Shown one piece after another: positions 44,428-53,760 of a DNA stretch of 64,000 nucleotides. The translations under genes were made by a program, and so were the position numbers. The notes beneath the pieces were generated by a model. It had not been told where the DNA came from and searched no databases. It worked only from the letters and a program-made list of their open reading frames with translations. Source of the DNA: Streptomyces marokkonensis (GTDB lineage Bacteria > Actinomycetota > Actinomycetes > Streptomycetales > Streptomycetaceae); NCBI RefSeq assembly GCF_008312835.1, contig NZ_VSKS01000017.1:62001-126000 (forward strand), written 5' to 3'. Every line of letters begins with the position of its first letter. The first letter of the stretch is position 1.

Positions 44428-45204
44428 ATGCGCATCGGACTCTTCGCCACCTGTCTGGGGGACACGTTGTTCCCCGACGCGGTGAAGGCGACCGCCGTGC
44501 TGCTCACCCGGCTGGGCCACGACGTGGTGTTTCCGCCGGAGCAGACGTGCTGCGGTCAGATGCACGTCAATACCGGCTACCAGCGCGAACCGGTCCCGTT
44601 GGTGCGCGGCTTCGCCGAGCAGTTCGGCGACCCGTCGATCGAGGCCGTGGTCATGCCGTCCGCGTCCTGCGCGGGCTCGGTGCGCCACCAGCACCGGATC
44701 GTCGCCGAACGGTACGGTGACGCGCCCCTGGCCGACGCCGTCACCACCGTCGCGGCCAAGACCTACGAGCTGTCGGAGCTCCTCGTCGACGTACTTGGCG
44801 TGACCGACGTCGGCGCGTGGTTCCCCCACCGGGTGACCTACCACCCGACCTGCCACTCGCTGCGCATGCTACGGGTGGAGGACAAGCCGCTGCGCCTGCT
44901 GCGCGCGGTCGACGGCATCGACCTGGCGGAGCTCCCGGAGGCCGACGCCTGCTGCGGTTTCGGCGGCACGTTCGCGGTCAAGAACGCGGACACGTCCACC
45001 GCCATGCTGCACGACAAGGTGCGCGACGTGCTGTCCACGGGGGCGGACGTGTGCACGGCCGGCGACTCGTCCTGCCTGATGCACATCGGCGGCGGCCTGT
45101 CCCGCATCAAGGCCGGGACCCGCACGCTGCACCTCGCGCAGATCCTCGCCTCCACCCGCACCTCACCCTGCGCCCTTCCGGAGACGGAGGCCGCACTCCG
45201 ATGA
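44428..45204 (+). CDS. lutA: L-lactate dehydrogenase complex, Fe-S subunit LutA
   Basis: The 258-residue protein has two CCG domains, with cysteine motifs QTCCGQMHVN and ADACCGFGGTFAV, as in LutA/LldE. It would work with LutB and LutC in oxidising L-lactate to pyruvate and passing electrons to the quinone pool. The ATG follows AGGGAGG, and its TGA overlaps the lutB ATG. Confidence 0.92.
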   Translation: MRIGLFATCLGDTLFPDAVKATAVLLTRLGHDVVFPPEQTCCGQMHVNTGYQREPVPLVRGFAEQFGDPSIEAVVMPSASCAGSVRHQHRIVAERYGDAPLADAVTTVAAKTYELSELLVDVLGVTDVGAWFPHRVTYHPTCHSLRMLRVEDKPLRLLRAVDGIDLAELPEADACCGFGGTFAVKNADTSTAMLHDKVRDVLSTGADVCTAGDSSCLMHIGGGLSRIKAGTRTLHLAQILASTRTSPCALPETEAALR

Positions 45205-46754
45205 GCAGCACCTTCCTCGGTATGCCCGCGGTCCCGCCCCGCTCCCCGTACGGGACCGGCAACCTGCGCGGCGAGCGCACGTTCCCCGCGGCCGCCCACG
45301 ACGAGCTGCGCAACGAGCAACTGCGCGGCAACCTCCGCAAGGCCACCCACACCATCCGCGGCAAGCGGCTCGCCGTCACGGGTGAACTGCCCGACTGGGA
45401 ACGGCTGCGCGACGCCGGCTCGGCGATCAAGACGGACACCATGAACCGGCTGCCCGAGTTGCTCGAACAGCTGGAAGGCAAGGTCACCGAGCACGGCGGC
45501 ACCGTCCACTGGGCGCGCGACGGCGCCGAGGCCAACGAGATCGTCGCCCGGCTCGTCGAGGAGACAGGAAGCGACGAGGTCATCAAGGTCAAGTCGATGG
45601 CCACCCAGGAGATCGGCCTCAACGAACACCTCGCGACCCGGGGCATCACCGCGTACGAGACCGACCTCGCAGAGCTGATCGTGCAGCTCGCGGACGACAA
45701 GCCGTCGCACATCCTGGTCCCGGCGATCCACCGCAACCGGCGCGAGGTCAGGGACATCTTCCGCGCCGCCATCCCGGGCGTGGACCCTGGTCTCGACTCC
45801 GTGCCGGCCCATCTGGCGGCCGCGGCCCGGGCCTATCTCCGGGAGAAGTTCATGACGGTTCCGGTGGCCGTCTCCGGCGCCAACTTCGGCATCGCCGAGA
45901 CCGGCACGCTCTCGGTGGTCGAGTCCGAGGGCAACGGGCGCATGTGCCTGACCATGCCGGACACCCTGATCACCGTCATGGGCATCGAGAAGGTGCTCCC
46001 GCGCTACCGGGACCTGGAAGTCTTCCTGCAACTGCTGCCGCGCTCCTCCACCGGCGAGCGGATGAACCCGTACACCTCGTTGTGGACCGGCGTGACCCCG
46101 GGGGACGGCCCGCAGGCGTTCCACCTGGTGCTCCTCGACAACGGGCGCACGGCGGCGCTCGCCGACCGGATCGGGCGCGAGGCGCTCAACTGCATACGCT
46201 GCTCCGCCTGCCTCAACGTCTGTCCGGTGTACGAGCGGGCCGGCGGCCACGCCTACGGGTCGACGTATCCCGGACCTATCGGCGCCGTGCTCACCCCGCA
46301 GCTCGCCGGGATGCACGCCGCGAAGAACGACCCGAACAGCTCGCTGCCGTTCGCCTCCAGCCTGTGCGGCGCCTGCTTCGACGCTTGCCCGGTGAAGATC
46401 GACATTCCGTCGCTCCTGGTGGAACTGCGCCACCAGCACACCGAGCAGGCCGGCACCACCGCGGAGAAGCTGGCGATGAAGGCGGCCGCCGCGGTGATGA
46501 AGCGGCCTCGGCTGTTCACGGCCGCGCAGAAGGCCGCCGGACCCGGCGGCCGGCTGGTGGCCGGGCGGGACCGGAAGATCTCCCGCCTCCCGGCCCCGTT
46601 CGACGGCTGGACCGACAGCCGGGACGTCCCGGCCCCGCCCAGGCGGACCTTCCGCGACTGGCTGGCGTCCGGGGAGGGCGAGGCCACCCTGCGGGCCGCC
46701 GCCGAGGAGGGCGCCCGGACCGCGGACCACCCCCACGAGGAGGAAATCCGGTGA
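45201..46754 (+). CDS. lutB: L-lactate dehydrogenase complex, ferredoxin-like subunit LutB
   Basis: The 517-residue protein has a large LUD domain (VKVKSMATQEIGLNEHL, VSGANFGIAETGTLSVVESE) and two 4Fe-4S ligand sets in CIRCSACLNVCPVY and CGACFDACPVKIDIP, followed by a C-terminal tail typical of LutB/LldF. It is the electron-transfer core of the LutABC complex. It overlaps both neighbours by 4 nt. Confidence 0.93.
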   Translation: MSSTFLGMPAVPPRSPYGTGNLRGERTFPAAAHDELRNEQLRGNLRKATHTIRGKRLAVTGELPDWERLRDAGSAIKTDTMNRLPELLEQLEGKVTEHGGTVHWARDGAEANEIVARLVEETGSDEVIKVKSMATQEIGLNEHLATRGITAYETDLAELIVQLADDKPSHILVPAIHRNRREVRDIFRAAIPGVDPGLDSVPAHLAAAARAYLREKFMTVPVAVSGANFGIAETGTLSVVESEGNGRMCLTMPDTLITVMGIEKVLPRYRDLEVFLQLLPRSSTGERMNPYTSLWTGVTPGDGPQAFHLVLLDNGRTAALADRIGREALNCIRCSACLNVCPVYERAGGHAYGSTYPGPIGAVLTPQLAGMHAAKNDPNSSLPFASSLCGACFDACPVKIDIPSLLVELRHQHTEQAGTTAEKLAMKAAAAVMKRPRLFTAAQKAAGPGGRLVAGRDRKISRLPAPFDGWTDSRDVPAPPRRTFRDWLASGEGEATLRAAAEEGARTADHPHEEEIR

Positions 46755-47386
46755 CCGTGACCGCACGCGAGACGGTGCTCGGACGCATCCGGGACGCCCT
46801 CACCCTCGCCCGCCCGGCGGAGGTGACGGCCCCCCGCGCGTACCGAACCGGCCGTACGCTGCCCGACGACGAACGGCTCGCGCTCTTCGTGGACCGCCTG
46901 GTCGACTACAAGGCCCAGGTGCGCACCTGCACCGCCGACCGCGCCCCGGCCGTGATCGCCGACGCGCTCCACGAGCACGGGGCGCGCCGGGCCGGAGCGC
47001 CCACCGACCTCGATCCGGCCTGGCTCGCCGCCTACGACGGCGAGGTCCAGTGGGACTCCCCGGACATCCCGGCCCGTCGGCTCGGCGAACTGGACGGCGT
47101 GGTGACCGCGTCCGCGGCCGGCTGCGCGGAGACCGGCACGATCTTCCTCAACGGAGGTCCCGGACAGGGCCGGCGTGCCCTGTCCCTCGTCCCCGACCTG
47201 CACGTCTGCATCGTTGACCTGTCGTCGGTGGTGCCCGGAGTGCCGGAGGCGGTCGCCCGGCTGATCCCGGAACGCCCGACCACGCTGATCAGTGGCCCGT
47301 CGGCCACCTCCGACATAGAACTGGAGCGCGTCGAGGGGGTGCACGGTCCGCGCAACCTGGTCGTGGTGATCCGCACGGACTCCTGA
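46751..47386 (+). CDS. lutC: L-lactate dehydrogenase complex, LUD-domain subunit LutC
   Basis: The 211-residue protein is a single LUD domain with VTASAAGCAETGTIFLN, SLVPDLHVCIVD and LISGPSATSDIELERVEGVHG, the conserved end of LutC/LldG. It starts at a GTG overlapping the lutB stop. It is the last gene of the operon. Confidence 0.93.
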   Translation: MTVTARETVLGRIRDALTLARPAEVTAPRAYRTGRTLPDDERLALFVDRLVDYKAQVRTCTADRAPAVIADALHEHGARRAGAPTDLDPAWLAAYDGEVQWDSPDIPARRLGELDGVVTASAAGCAETGTIFLNGGPGQGRRALSLVPDLHVCIVDLSSVVPGVPEAVARLIPERPTTLISGPSATSDIELERVEGVHGPRNLVVVIRTDS

Positions 47387-47722
47387 GCGACGCCCGTTTC
47401 CTGGTGTCAGGCCCGGGACCGCCGGACACGAAGCGCGTGCCGCTGCAGGGCGGTCACCCGCGCCGCAGCGGATGCCGGGGAACGGGTCCGCGCGCAAGCC
47501 AGGACCGTCACGTCACTCCGGTGCGAGCGGCCGCTTCCCGTCGGCGGGCACCGGACCGGCTGGCGCCTGCCGGCCGGCCGTCAGCCGGACCCGCGACGTG
47601 ACGGAGGGTGTGACCGGCTGGCCGCGTACCTACTGTAACCACCAGGTTCGTCGCGGGGTGGCGCCGTTTTCCCAGGTGCGCGCTGCATGGAGGCGGCTGG
47701 GCTCGGAAGCTGACGGGGACTC
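47387..47722. other. Intergenic region behind lutC
   Basis: No gene or strong hairpin was recognised between lutC and the converging amidohydrolase remnant. Confidence 0.4.
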
Positions 47723-48480
47723 TCAGCCGGTGGTGGTGTTCAGGACGTACTCGCGCGAGGCGTGCACCTCGCTGCGCAGGGCGGCCAGATCGACGTCGAG
47801 GACCTGGCCGTTCCACTTGCGGGGCTCGCCGTTGATGAGGACGGCGCTGACGTTGCGGGCGTCCGAGCCCAGCACGATGGTGCCGATCGGGTCGTTGAGC
47901 GGCATGTTGTTGAGGTCCTCGGCCTGGATGACCAGCAGGTCGGCCTTCTTGCCCGGGGTGAGTGAACCGGTGACGCCGGCCAGGCCGTTGGTGCGGGCGC
48001 CCTGGAGGGTGGCGAAGTCCAGGACGTCGTGGGTGGTGATGCGGGAGGGCTGCTGGTCGGTGCCGTGGACGGCGTTGACCGCGCGCATCCGCTGGATGGC
48101 GTGCAGCGCCCGCATCTGCGTGAACATGTCGCTGGCCAGGGCGACTTCGACGTCGATGCTCAGCCCCGGGCGGATACCGACGGACAGGGCCTCGTCGACG
48201 GCGGGGACCGCGGTCTCCAGGCCGATCTGCGCGTCGGACGTGGGGGCGAGCGCCACGGTGGTGCCGGTCTCCCCCATCGCCTTCCACGCCTCGGAGGTCA
48301 GCCCCGTGGCATGGATGAGGGTGACGTCGGGACTGAGAATGCCGTCCTTGGCCCACCGCAGGACCGCCTCGGAGGAAGAGGTGCCGAAGGCCGCGTCCAC
48401 GCTCACCCCGATTCCCAACTCCGCCGCTGCCCGCACGCGTTCGGGCCCGTAAGCGAGCGCGTAACGCCTGTCGGCGCGTT
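47723..48480 (-). pseudogene. Amidohydrolase, C-terminal remnant
   Basis: About 250 residues match the C-terminal half of metal-dependent amidohydrolases of the chlorohydrolase/deaminase type: DVTLIHATGLTSEAW, VALAPTSDAQIG, and the family tail VTGSLTPGKKADLLVIQAED. The N-terminal part with the HxH metal ligands is missing; similarity begins abruptly just beside the start of the divergent gene at 48513. It is probably a deletion product. Confidence 0.7.
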
Positions 48481-48512
48481 GTCCGCGGCAAGTCCGGGGT
48501 AACGTCCCTGGC

Positions 48513-49274
48513 ATGGTCTTTCACACCACCGTTGAGCGCGCTCAACGCCTCAAGCAGTTGCACGCCCAGTACAAGCCGCTCGTGTTGCCGACCGTCTGGG
48601 ACGTCTGGTCCGCGCGCACGGCAGTGGCCGCCGGATTCCCCGCGCTGACGGTCGGCAGCCATCCCCTCGCCGACTCCAGGGGGGCCGAGGACCACGAGGG
48701 GCAGACCTTCGAGGAGGTACTCGCCGCCGTCAGGCCGATCATCGGGGCGGTCGACGTGCCTGTGTCCGTCGACCTGGAGGCCGGGTACGGGCAGAAGCCC
48801 GCGGATCTCGTCGCCGGGCTCATCGAGGTCGGCGGCGTCGGTGTCAATATCGAGGACACCGTCCACTCGGACAGTGGCCGCGTGCGCAGCACGCCGGAGC
48901 ACGCGAGCTACGTCGCCGGCCTGCGCACGGCGGCTGACGACGCGGGAGTCCCGGTCTGGGTGAACGGACGCACCGACCTCTTCATGCACGCGCAAGATGC
49001 TTCCGACGTCCTCGACGAGACGATCGAGCGACTCCGGGCTTTGGAAGAGGCCGGCGCCGACAGTCTTTACCCGGTGGGTATTCAGGACGACGACGACCTG
49101 CTCGCGGCGGTAACCGGCGCCGTCGCCGTTCCCGTGAACTCCACGGCCCACCCCGTCAGGCACGACCTCGAGCGCTTCCGCCGTCTCGGCGTAGGCCGGA
49201 TCACCTACGGCCCGCTGCTGCAATTCGCCATGGCGGACACGATGAAGGACATGCTCAAACCGTGGGCACCCTGA
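48513..49274 (+). CDS. Isocitrate lyase/PEP mutase-family protein
   Basis: The 253-residue TIM barrel matches the ICL/PEPM superfamily: LVLPTVWDVWSARTAVAAGF, PVSVDLEAGYGQ near the metal site, VGVNIEDTVH, VWVNGRTDLFM and EEAGADSLYPVG. Many members cleave C-C or P-C bonds of small oxo- or hydroxy acids. Here the usual DxEDGYG reads DLEAGYG, as in many functionally unassigned members. It stands alone. Confidence 0.85.
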   Translation: MVFHTTVERAQRLKQLHAQYKPLVLPTVWDVWSARTAVAAGFPALTVGSHPLADSRGAEDHEGQTFEEVLAAVRPIIGAVDVPVSVDLEAGYGQKPADLVAGLIEVGGVGVNIEDTVHSDSGRVRSTPEHASYVAGLRTAADDAGVPVWVNGRTDLFMHAQDASDVLDETIERLRALEEAGADSLYPVGIQDDDDLLAAVTGAVAVPVNSTAHPVRHDLERFRRLGVGRITYGPLLQFAMADTMKDMLKPWAP

Positions 49275-49807
49275 GGAGTTGACGGGACGGCGGGGCCGGC
49301 TTGCGGGGCGGTGCGGTGCGGTGCGGTCCCGTTGTGCCGTCAGCCCGAGGGTCAGGGTCCATGCCGGGGCCGCGGCAGGGTCGTGTCCCACCAGTGGTGA
49401 ACGGGCATCCAGCCGGGCACGCCGGCCCGCATGTGCGGCAGTTCCCTCCACGGGAGCTGGGGCGGCGTTCTCTGCGTCACTGCCCACGCCAGCCCGCAAT
49501 GCCATCGTGACGACGAGCAGGCCGAGTGAACGCTCTGCGGCAGGGGCGGCAGCATAGGCCGGTGGCAGAGAAGAAGATGCCGGTATGAGACTGCTGCCGA
49601 TCACTGCGCCCGCCTCTCTGACCAGCCGCTCCACGATCCCCGCACCACCAGAGCGGTGAACCGGACTCGTTTCACGAACTGCGGCCGGCTCGAAGAACTC
49701 CGAACGAAATGATCTCCAAGGTGGTCGGATCGCTGATCGAAACCCCGGCGGTCTCGGTTCAGGACCCGGACGAGGCGGTGGCGGTTCAGCTCGAACCCAG
49801 GTGGATT
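49275..49807. other. Intergenic region, no gene recognised
   Basis: This G/C-rich sequence lies between the ICL/PEPM gene and the terminator behind the chitinase region. Short repeats of GGTGC occur near 49310-49327. No domain was seen on either strand. Confidence 0.45.
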
Positions 49808-49841
49808 CCCGGTCGCGCCGTCTGCGGGCGGCGCGACCGGG
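49808..49841 (-). terminator. Hairpin terminator behind the chitinase region
   Basis: CCCGGTCGCGCCG pairs perfectly with CGGCGCGACCGGG around an 8-nt loop. It lies 7 nt beyond the stop at 49849 that ends the in-frame tail behind the chitinase gene. Confidence 0.7.
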
Positions 49842-49848
49842 ACGCGGC

Positions 49849-50070
49849 TCAGCCAATCGGGCCGGAGATCTCGGTGCGGTCGAAGTCGGTGTCCATGCCG
49901 TGCAGCACAGGTCCCAGTTGCTTCTCCTCGCACTTGAACTGTGTGTCCGTGACCGCCTCGATCCCGTCCAAGGGGCGGTGCGCCACCTCCGGGTCGGTCG
50001 AGTCGGCCACCGCCTGGCAGGACGAAGGGGGGTCGAGCCCGGCGAGCCGGCCAAGCGCCCCTGCTGAGGA
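49849..50070 (-). other. Open frame directly after, and in frame with, the chitinase stop
   Basis: After the TGA of the GH18 gene the same frame stays open for 73 codons to a TGA at 49849, immediately followed by a strong terminator. The translation (including CQAVADSTDPEVAHRPLDG and DTDFDRTEISGPIG) is not low-complexity and I do not recognise it. It could be the 3' end of a deleted gene or a lost C-terminal extension of the chitinase. No start codon with a ribosome binding site was noticed inside it. Confidence 0.35.
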
Positions 50071-51687
50071 TCAGCCGGTGAATCCGGCGGTGATGGAGGT
50101 GAATTCCCAGTTGGGGCGGTCGCGGTTGACCGACCAGAAGGCGAGCCGCCCGATGTCGTGGGAGTTGGCCCAGTCGCGGATCTGGGTCCAGATCTGGGGA
50201 GTGGTGACCTCTCCGGTGTCGCTGCTGTCGTTCATTCCGGAGATGCCGATGTGGGCGTATGCCTGCGCCTCGTTCCAGCCGAAGGCTGACATGAGCTTGT
50301 TCTTCAGGCCGTGGGTGGCCTTGACCGTACTGCCGTACATGTCGGCGCCGCCGCCGAAGTTGAACGGCATGATGGTGAAGTTGTCGATGTCGGCGTCGAG
50401 GGCGTGGGCACGCTCGATGAGCCTGTTGCCCCACGAGTTGGGGCCGGTGTTGAGCGTCGGGAAGGTGAGAATTGTGCGCAGGCCCGGGTTGTTCTGCTTG
50501 ACGATCTTCAGGGCGCCCAGGATGCGGTCCTGGACCACCGCGTTCTCGAATTCGTCGGTGTTCTCGATGTCGACGTCGATCGCCTTGAGGTCGTAGGCGT
50601 CGATCACCTTCTGGTAGGCGCCGGCGAGGGCCTCGGCACTGGAGCAGTTGGGGCCGAGCTTGTTCCCACTCCAGCCGCCGATGGAGGGGACGATGTCGCC
50701 GCCGGCCGCGCGGATCGCCTGGATGGTCGACTCGTCCACACCTCCAGTGAGGGGGCGCTGGCTGTCCCAGGCCGGGTTGCAGCCGTTCTGGGCGAGGATG
50801 AAGGCCATCGTGAACCACTTGACACCGGTCGTGTTCACGACCTCGGCCGGGCTCGGCGGGTTGCCCCAGCCGAGGTAGAGGTAAGGGGCGGCCTGCACAA
50901 AGCGAGGGTCTTCCCCTCCGGTCTCGTCGGTGGTCGCGGTGACGGCCGGCGAGTGCGGGGAGACGTTGCCCGCCCGGTCCTTGGCACGGATGGTGAAGCG
51001 GTACTCGGTGCCGGCTGTCAGGCCGGTGACCGTCGCGGCAGTGCCCGTCACCGATGTCGCGAGCGCTCCGTCGCGATAGACGTCGTAGCCGGTGACGCCG
51101 ACGTTGTCGGTGGAGGCGTTCCAAGCGAGCGAGACGCTGGTCGTGGACGTGCCGGTGACGCGCGGGGAGCTCGGGGTGGTGGGGGCCTCGCCATCGTCGC
51201 CGCCGCCGGGACCGTCCAGGCTGAGGTCGTCGGCGTGGTAGGTGCCCTGGCCGTACCAGCCATGCAGATAGACCTCGGCCGTGCGCTGGGATGCGCCGGT
51301 GGTGAAGGAGACTGTCAGCTGTGTGTAGCCGGAGGCGGAGGGCGTCCAGGTGGCCGCACCGCCGTCCACGCCGAGATGCACGTAGTTTCCGCGCACCCAG
51401 GCGGACAAGGTGTAGGCGGTGTTCGGCTGAACGGAGACCGTCTGCGAGCATCGCGCGTTGTCGGTGGCACTGGCGGCGCCTGCCAGCGCCTTGGTGCCGC
51501 CGTGCACGGGGTCGCTGACGACTGATCCCGTGTTGCCCGTGCAGGACCAGTCCGAGAGTGTTCCGGACTCGAACCCCGGATTGGACAGCAGGTTGGCGGC
51601 TTGCGCTGCGGAAGGGGTGATCAATGCGCCGAGGCCGCCGAGTAACGCGGCGGTCACGCAGGCGAGTATGCGACGTCGGGTTCTCAC
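50071..51687 (-). CDS. Secreted chitinase, GH18, with carbohydrate-binding and FnIII domains
   Basis: The 538-residue preprotein has a signal peptide ending near SAAQAA. It continues with a CBM-like beta-sandwich ([18 protein letters not shown]), a fibronectin type III domain ([20 protein letters not shown]) and a GH18 barrel. The substrate strand is [11 protein letters not shown] and the catalytic DxxDxDxE motif is in [12 protein letters not shown], with Glu as acid. It would hydrolyse chitin extracellularly. The LPMO gene lies just upstream on the same strand, but a hairpin separates them. Confidence 0.9.
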   Translation of the reverse strand: MRTRRRILACVTAALLGGLGALITPSAAQAANLLSNPGFESGTLSDWSCTGNTGSVVSDPVHGGTKALAGAASATDNARCSQTVSVQPNTAYTLSAWVRGNYVHLGVDGGAATWTPSASGYTQLTVSFTTGASQRTAEVYLHGWYGQGTYHADDLSLDGPGGGDDGEAPTTPSSPRVTGTSTTSVSLAWNASTDNVGVTGYDVYRDGALATSVTGTAATVTGLTAGTEYRFTIRAKDRAGNVSPHSPAVTATTDETGGEDPRFVQAAPYLYLGWGNPPSPAEVVNTTGVKWFTMAFILAQNGCNPAWDSQRPLTGGVDESTIQAIRAAGGDIVPSIGGWSGNKLGPNCSSAEALAGAYQKVIDAYDLKAIDVDIENTDEFENAVVQDRILGALKIVKQNNPGLRTILTFPTLNTGPNSWGNRLIERAHALDADIDNFTIMPFNFGGGADMYGSTVKATHGLKNKLMSAFGWNEAQAYAHIGISGMNDSSDTGEVTTPQIWTQIRDWANSHDIGRLAFWSVNRDRPNWEFTSITAGFTG

Positions 51688-51730
51688 GATGATCTCCCAA
51701 TGCGGTCAGAGAGCGGCGGAGTATGCGGAG

Positions 51731-51763
51731 GCCGGCGCGCCCGAGTGGGGCGGGCGCGCCGGC
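51731..51763 (-). terminator. Hairpin between LPMO and chitinase genes
   Basis: GCCGGCGCGCCC pairs perfectly with GGGCGCGCCGGC around a 9-nt loop, 10 nt past the LPMO stop. It would separate or attenuate transcription into the chitinase gene. Confidence 0.65.
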
Positions 51764-51773
51764 CCGGCTGCGA

Positions 51774-52496
51774 TCAGCAGGCGCCGAGGTCTTCCCAGAC
51801 GCCCCATTCGCCGGTGGTGCCGGGCTCCTCGCCCGTCACCCACCACTTGGCGCGCCAGGTGCGGCCGTCGTGGGAGACGGTGTCGCCACCGGTGTAGACG
51901 CTTCCGGCGTTCCAGACCGGTGCGGTGCAGTCGCCCGGCTCGCCGTCACCGCCGCCGTCGTCGCCGCCGCCGTCGTCACCGCCGCCGATGTTGACGTCGA
52001 TACAGGAGTAGAAGGCATTGCCGGTGTCCGCTACGTTCCAGACAGCGAGCACCTTCTGACGGCCGGTGAAGCCGCCGAAGTTCACCTGGTGGCTGACGTC
52101 CGCCGGGGGCTGCGCGCCGCGGCCGTCGAACTCGGCGATCTTCGTGTTGCCGATGAAGTACTGCCAGGTGTCGGTGGCATGCCGTGCCGTGTGGTGCCAG
52201 TTGAAGGCGTACGTGTTGCCGACCGGGGTGACCCGCCAGCCCTTGCTGTCGTCGTCGAGCTCGGCGAACTGGGCGTTGCCGCCACTGCAGCTGCGCAGGC
52301 CCTTCGGGCCCTCGACGCTCTGCGGCTCGTACTTGATCTGGCCGCAGTCGACGACTCCGGCGGCGCACTGGTCCTGCCGGCTCGCGGGCGAGGTCACCCA
52401 GCCGTGGGCGCTGGCCGTGCTCGCCGGAAGGCTGACGGCGAGCAAGGGAGCCATCAGCGCGCCGATGGCCAGAGCCGCTCGTCTTTTCGTGTTCAT
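51774..52496 (-). CDS. Chitin-active lytic polysaccharide monooxygenase (AA10) with CBM5/12
   Basis: The 240-residue preprotein has a signal peptide cut before HGWVTSPASRQ, leaving the N-terminal copper-ligand histidine. The second histidine of the brace is in FNWHHTARHATD. A Gly/Asp linker of about 20 residues leads to a CBM5/12 domain (APVWNAGSVYTGGDTVSHDG, WRAKWWVTGEEPG). It would oxidatively cleave crystalline chitin and assist the neighbouring GH18 enzyme. Two DasR-type sites lie about 200 bp upstream. Confidence 0.93.
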   Translation of the reverse strand: MNTKRRAALAIGALMAPLLAVSLPASTASAHGWVTSPASRQDQCAAGVVDCGQIKYEPQSVEGPKGLRSCSGGNAQFAELDDDSKGWRVTPVGNTYAFNWHHTARHATDTWQYFIGNTKIAEFDGRGAQPPADVSHQVNFGGFTGRQKVLAVWNVADTGNAFYSCIDVNIGGGDDGGGDDGGGDGEPGDCTAPVWNAGSVYTGGDTVSHDGRTWRAKWWVTGEEPGTTGEWGVWEDLGAC

Positions 52497-52700
52497 GCCA
52501 TTCCACTTCCTTCGGTGTCGTCAAGGCAGTCGCCACGGGCCGGGCGCGGTGCCGATGAGTCGCGGTGCAGGCGCTGTGCGGTCGTGCCGCCTCTTCGGTC
52601 GGGTCAGGACGTGCGGGGCGTCGCTGTCGCGGGGGGCGCCGCCGTGCGAGCACCACGCCTTCACGCGTACGACACCAGCACTCAAGCGCCGACCGATCTC

Positions 52701-52732
52701 AGGTCTAGACCTGCACGCACAGGTCTAGACCT
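52701..52732 (-). promoter_or_regulatory. Two DasR-type chitin-regulon sites
   Basis: AGGTCTAGACCT occurs exactly at 52701-52712 and 52721-52732, a 20-bp period. Paired repeats of this sequence are known from Streptomyces chitinase promoters and resemble the DasR site. They should control the LPMO gene in response to chitin-derived amino sugars. The stretches 52497-52700 and 52733-53204 show no gene. Confidence 0.8.
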
Positions 52733-53180
52733 TAGCGGCGGACCGGATTCGGTCAAGGGGTTGAGCAAGGTGAACTGTCAAGAGGCCGCAGACTTCGGCT
52801 CCCATCGCGCAACGGCGGACCGGCGGCGCCGGTACGGCCTGGCCTCGTCCGCAGACCGGCCGAGGGCCGCCTCGCGTCACACCGTGGTGGTGGTCGCCGT
52901 CCATTCTCCGCCGTGTGTCTTCCGTCGAGGCAGACACACTCGTAGAGCAGGGAGAACGCCGTGTGGGCCACGGGCAGAGCCAGGGCCGCCGTCGGCAGCC
53001 CGGCCACCCGCGAGGGGAGCGAGGACGCCCACCGCGTACGCGATGTACGAATTGTTCGTGCCCTAAGGACCACGGACACGAGCGCACGGTGCAGGACCGC
53101 GTACAGCCCCACCGCGCCCAGGCCCAATGGCACGGTGACTCTCACCGTCCGTGCCCACAAGGCCCGGTCCCACCTGCCCG

Positions 53181-53220
53181 GCGAGCCGGGCGGCGGCGAG
53201 CCGGGCGGCGGCGAGCCGGT
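53181..53220. repeat. 15-bp tandem repeat
   Basis: GCGAGCCGGGCGGCG is repeated head to tail at 53181 and 53196 with a partial third copy at 53211. It falls next to the GH3 remnant and probably arose by replication slippage. Confidence 0.6.
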
Positions 53221-53550
53221 GCCTGCGGGCGCCGACGACCCGGTCGACCTCCTCCGGGAAGACGAGTGGGCTGCCGCTGAGCAGGCCGACCTTCTTCTTG
53301 ACCCGCAGGACGCGCAGCACCGACTCGTCGAGTCGGTCCTCGGTGATCTCCCCGCTGCGGACGGCGGCCAGGACGCCGTTGCAGGCGACGTCGATGTCCG
53401 GCGGGAACAGCAGTTGGCCGGCGCCGGCCTTGAGAGCGAGGACGGGCACACGGTCGTCGCCGTTCTGTTTCTCATGTCTTCCCGCAAGGCCCGCGAGGGG
53501 CCCTTCTCGAATCCGGCCCACCCGATCCGGGCGGAGAACCTCTGCAAAGC
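53205..53550 (-). pseudogene. GH3 glycosidase, internal fragment
   Basis: The minus strand encodes ALKAGAGQLLFPPDIDVACN and AVRSGEITEDRLDESVLRVL, then KKKVGLL, the end of the GH3 N-terminal barrel of beta-N-acetylglucosaminidases and beta-glucosidases. Catalytic Asp and the rest of the protein are absent and the frame is interrupted at both sides. It may be a former partner in chitin use. Confidence 0.65.
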
Positions 53551-53760
53551 CATCGTCAGCACCTGTGCGGCCGAGGGCTTCACGCCCCGTTCCCCGGCGG
53601 GCCGTGCTCGTCGGCCTGGCTCCGACGCTCGGCCAGGGCGAGGCCAAGCGTGTCATCGAGCGTCGGCGGGACGGCCGTGTCCTGCGCGCAGCCGCGAGGT
53701 GCCAGGCCGCTCGAAGAAAACAGGTGGCAGGCAGTCGTAGCCTCCGCCTACCTTGCGCCC

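Noticed and set aside
44838-46766. A 642-residue open frame antisense to lutA and lutB
   Set aside because: lutA and lutB are unmistakable on the plus strand; the antisense product has no recognisable domain and no ribosome binding site.
47508-50054. An 848-residue open frame on the minus strand
   Set aside because: It lies antisense to the ICL/PEPM gene and spans the amidohydrolase remnant in the wrong frame. The translation is Arg/Pro-rich with no domains, as expected from G/C-rich third positions.
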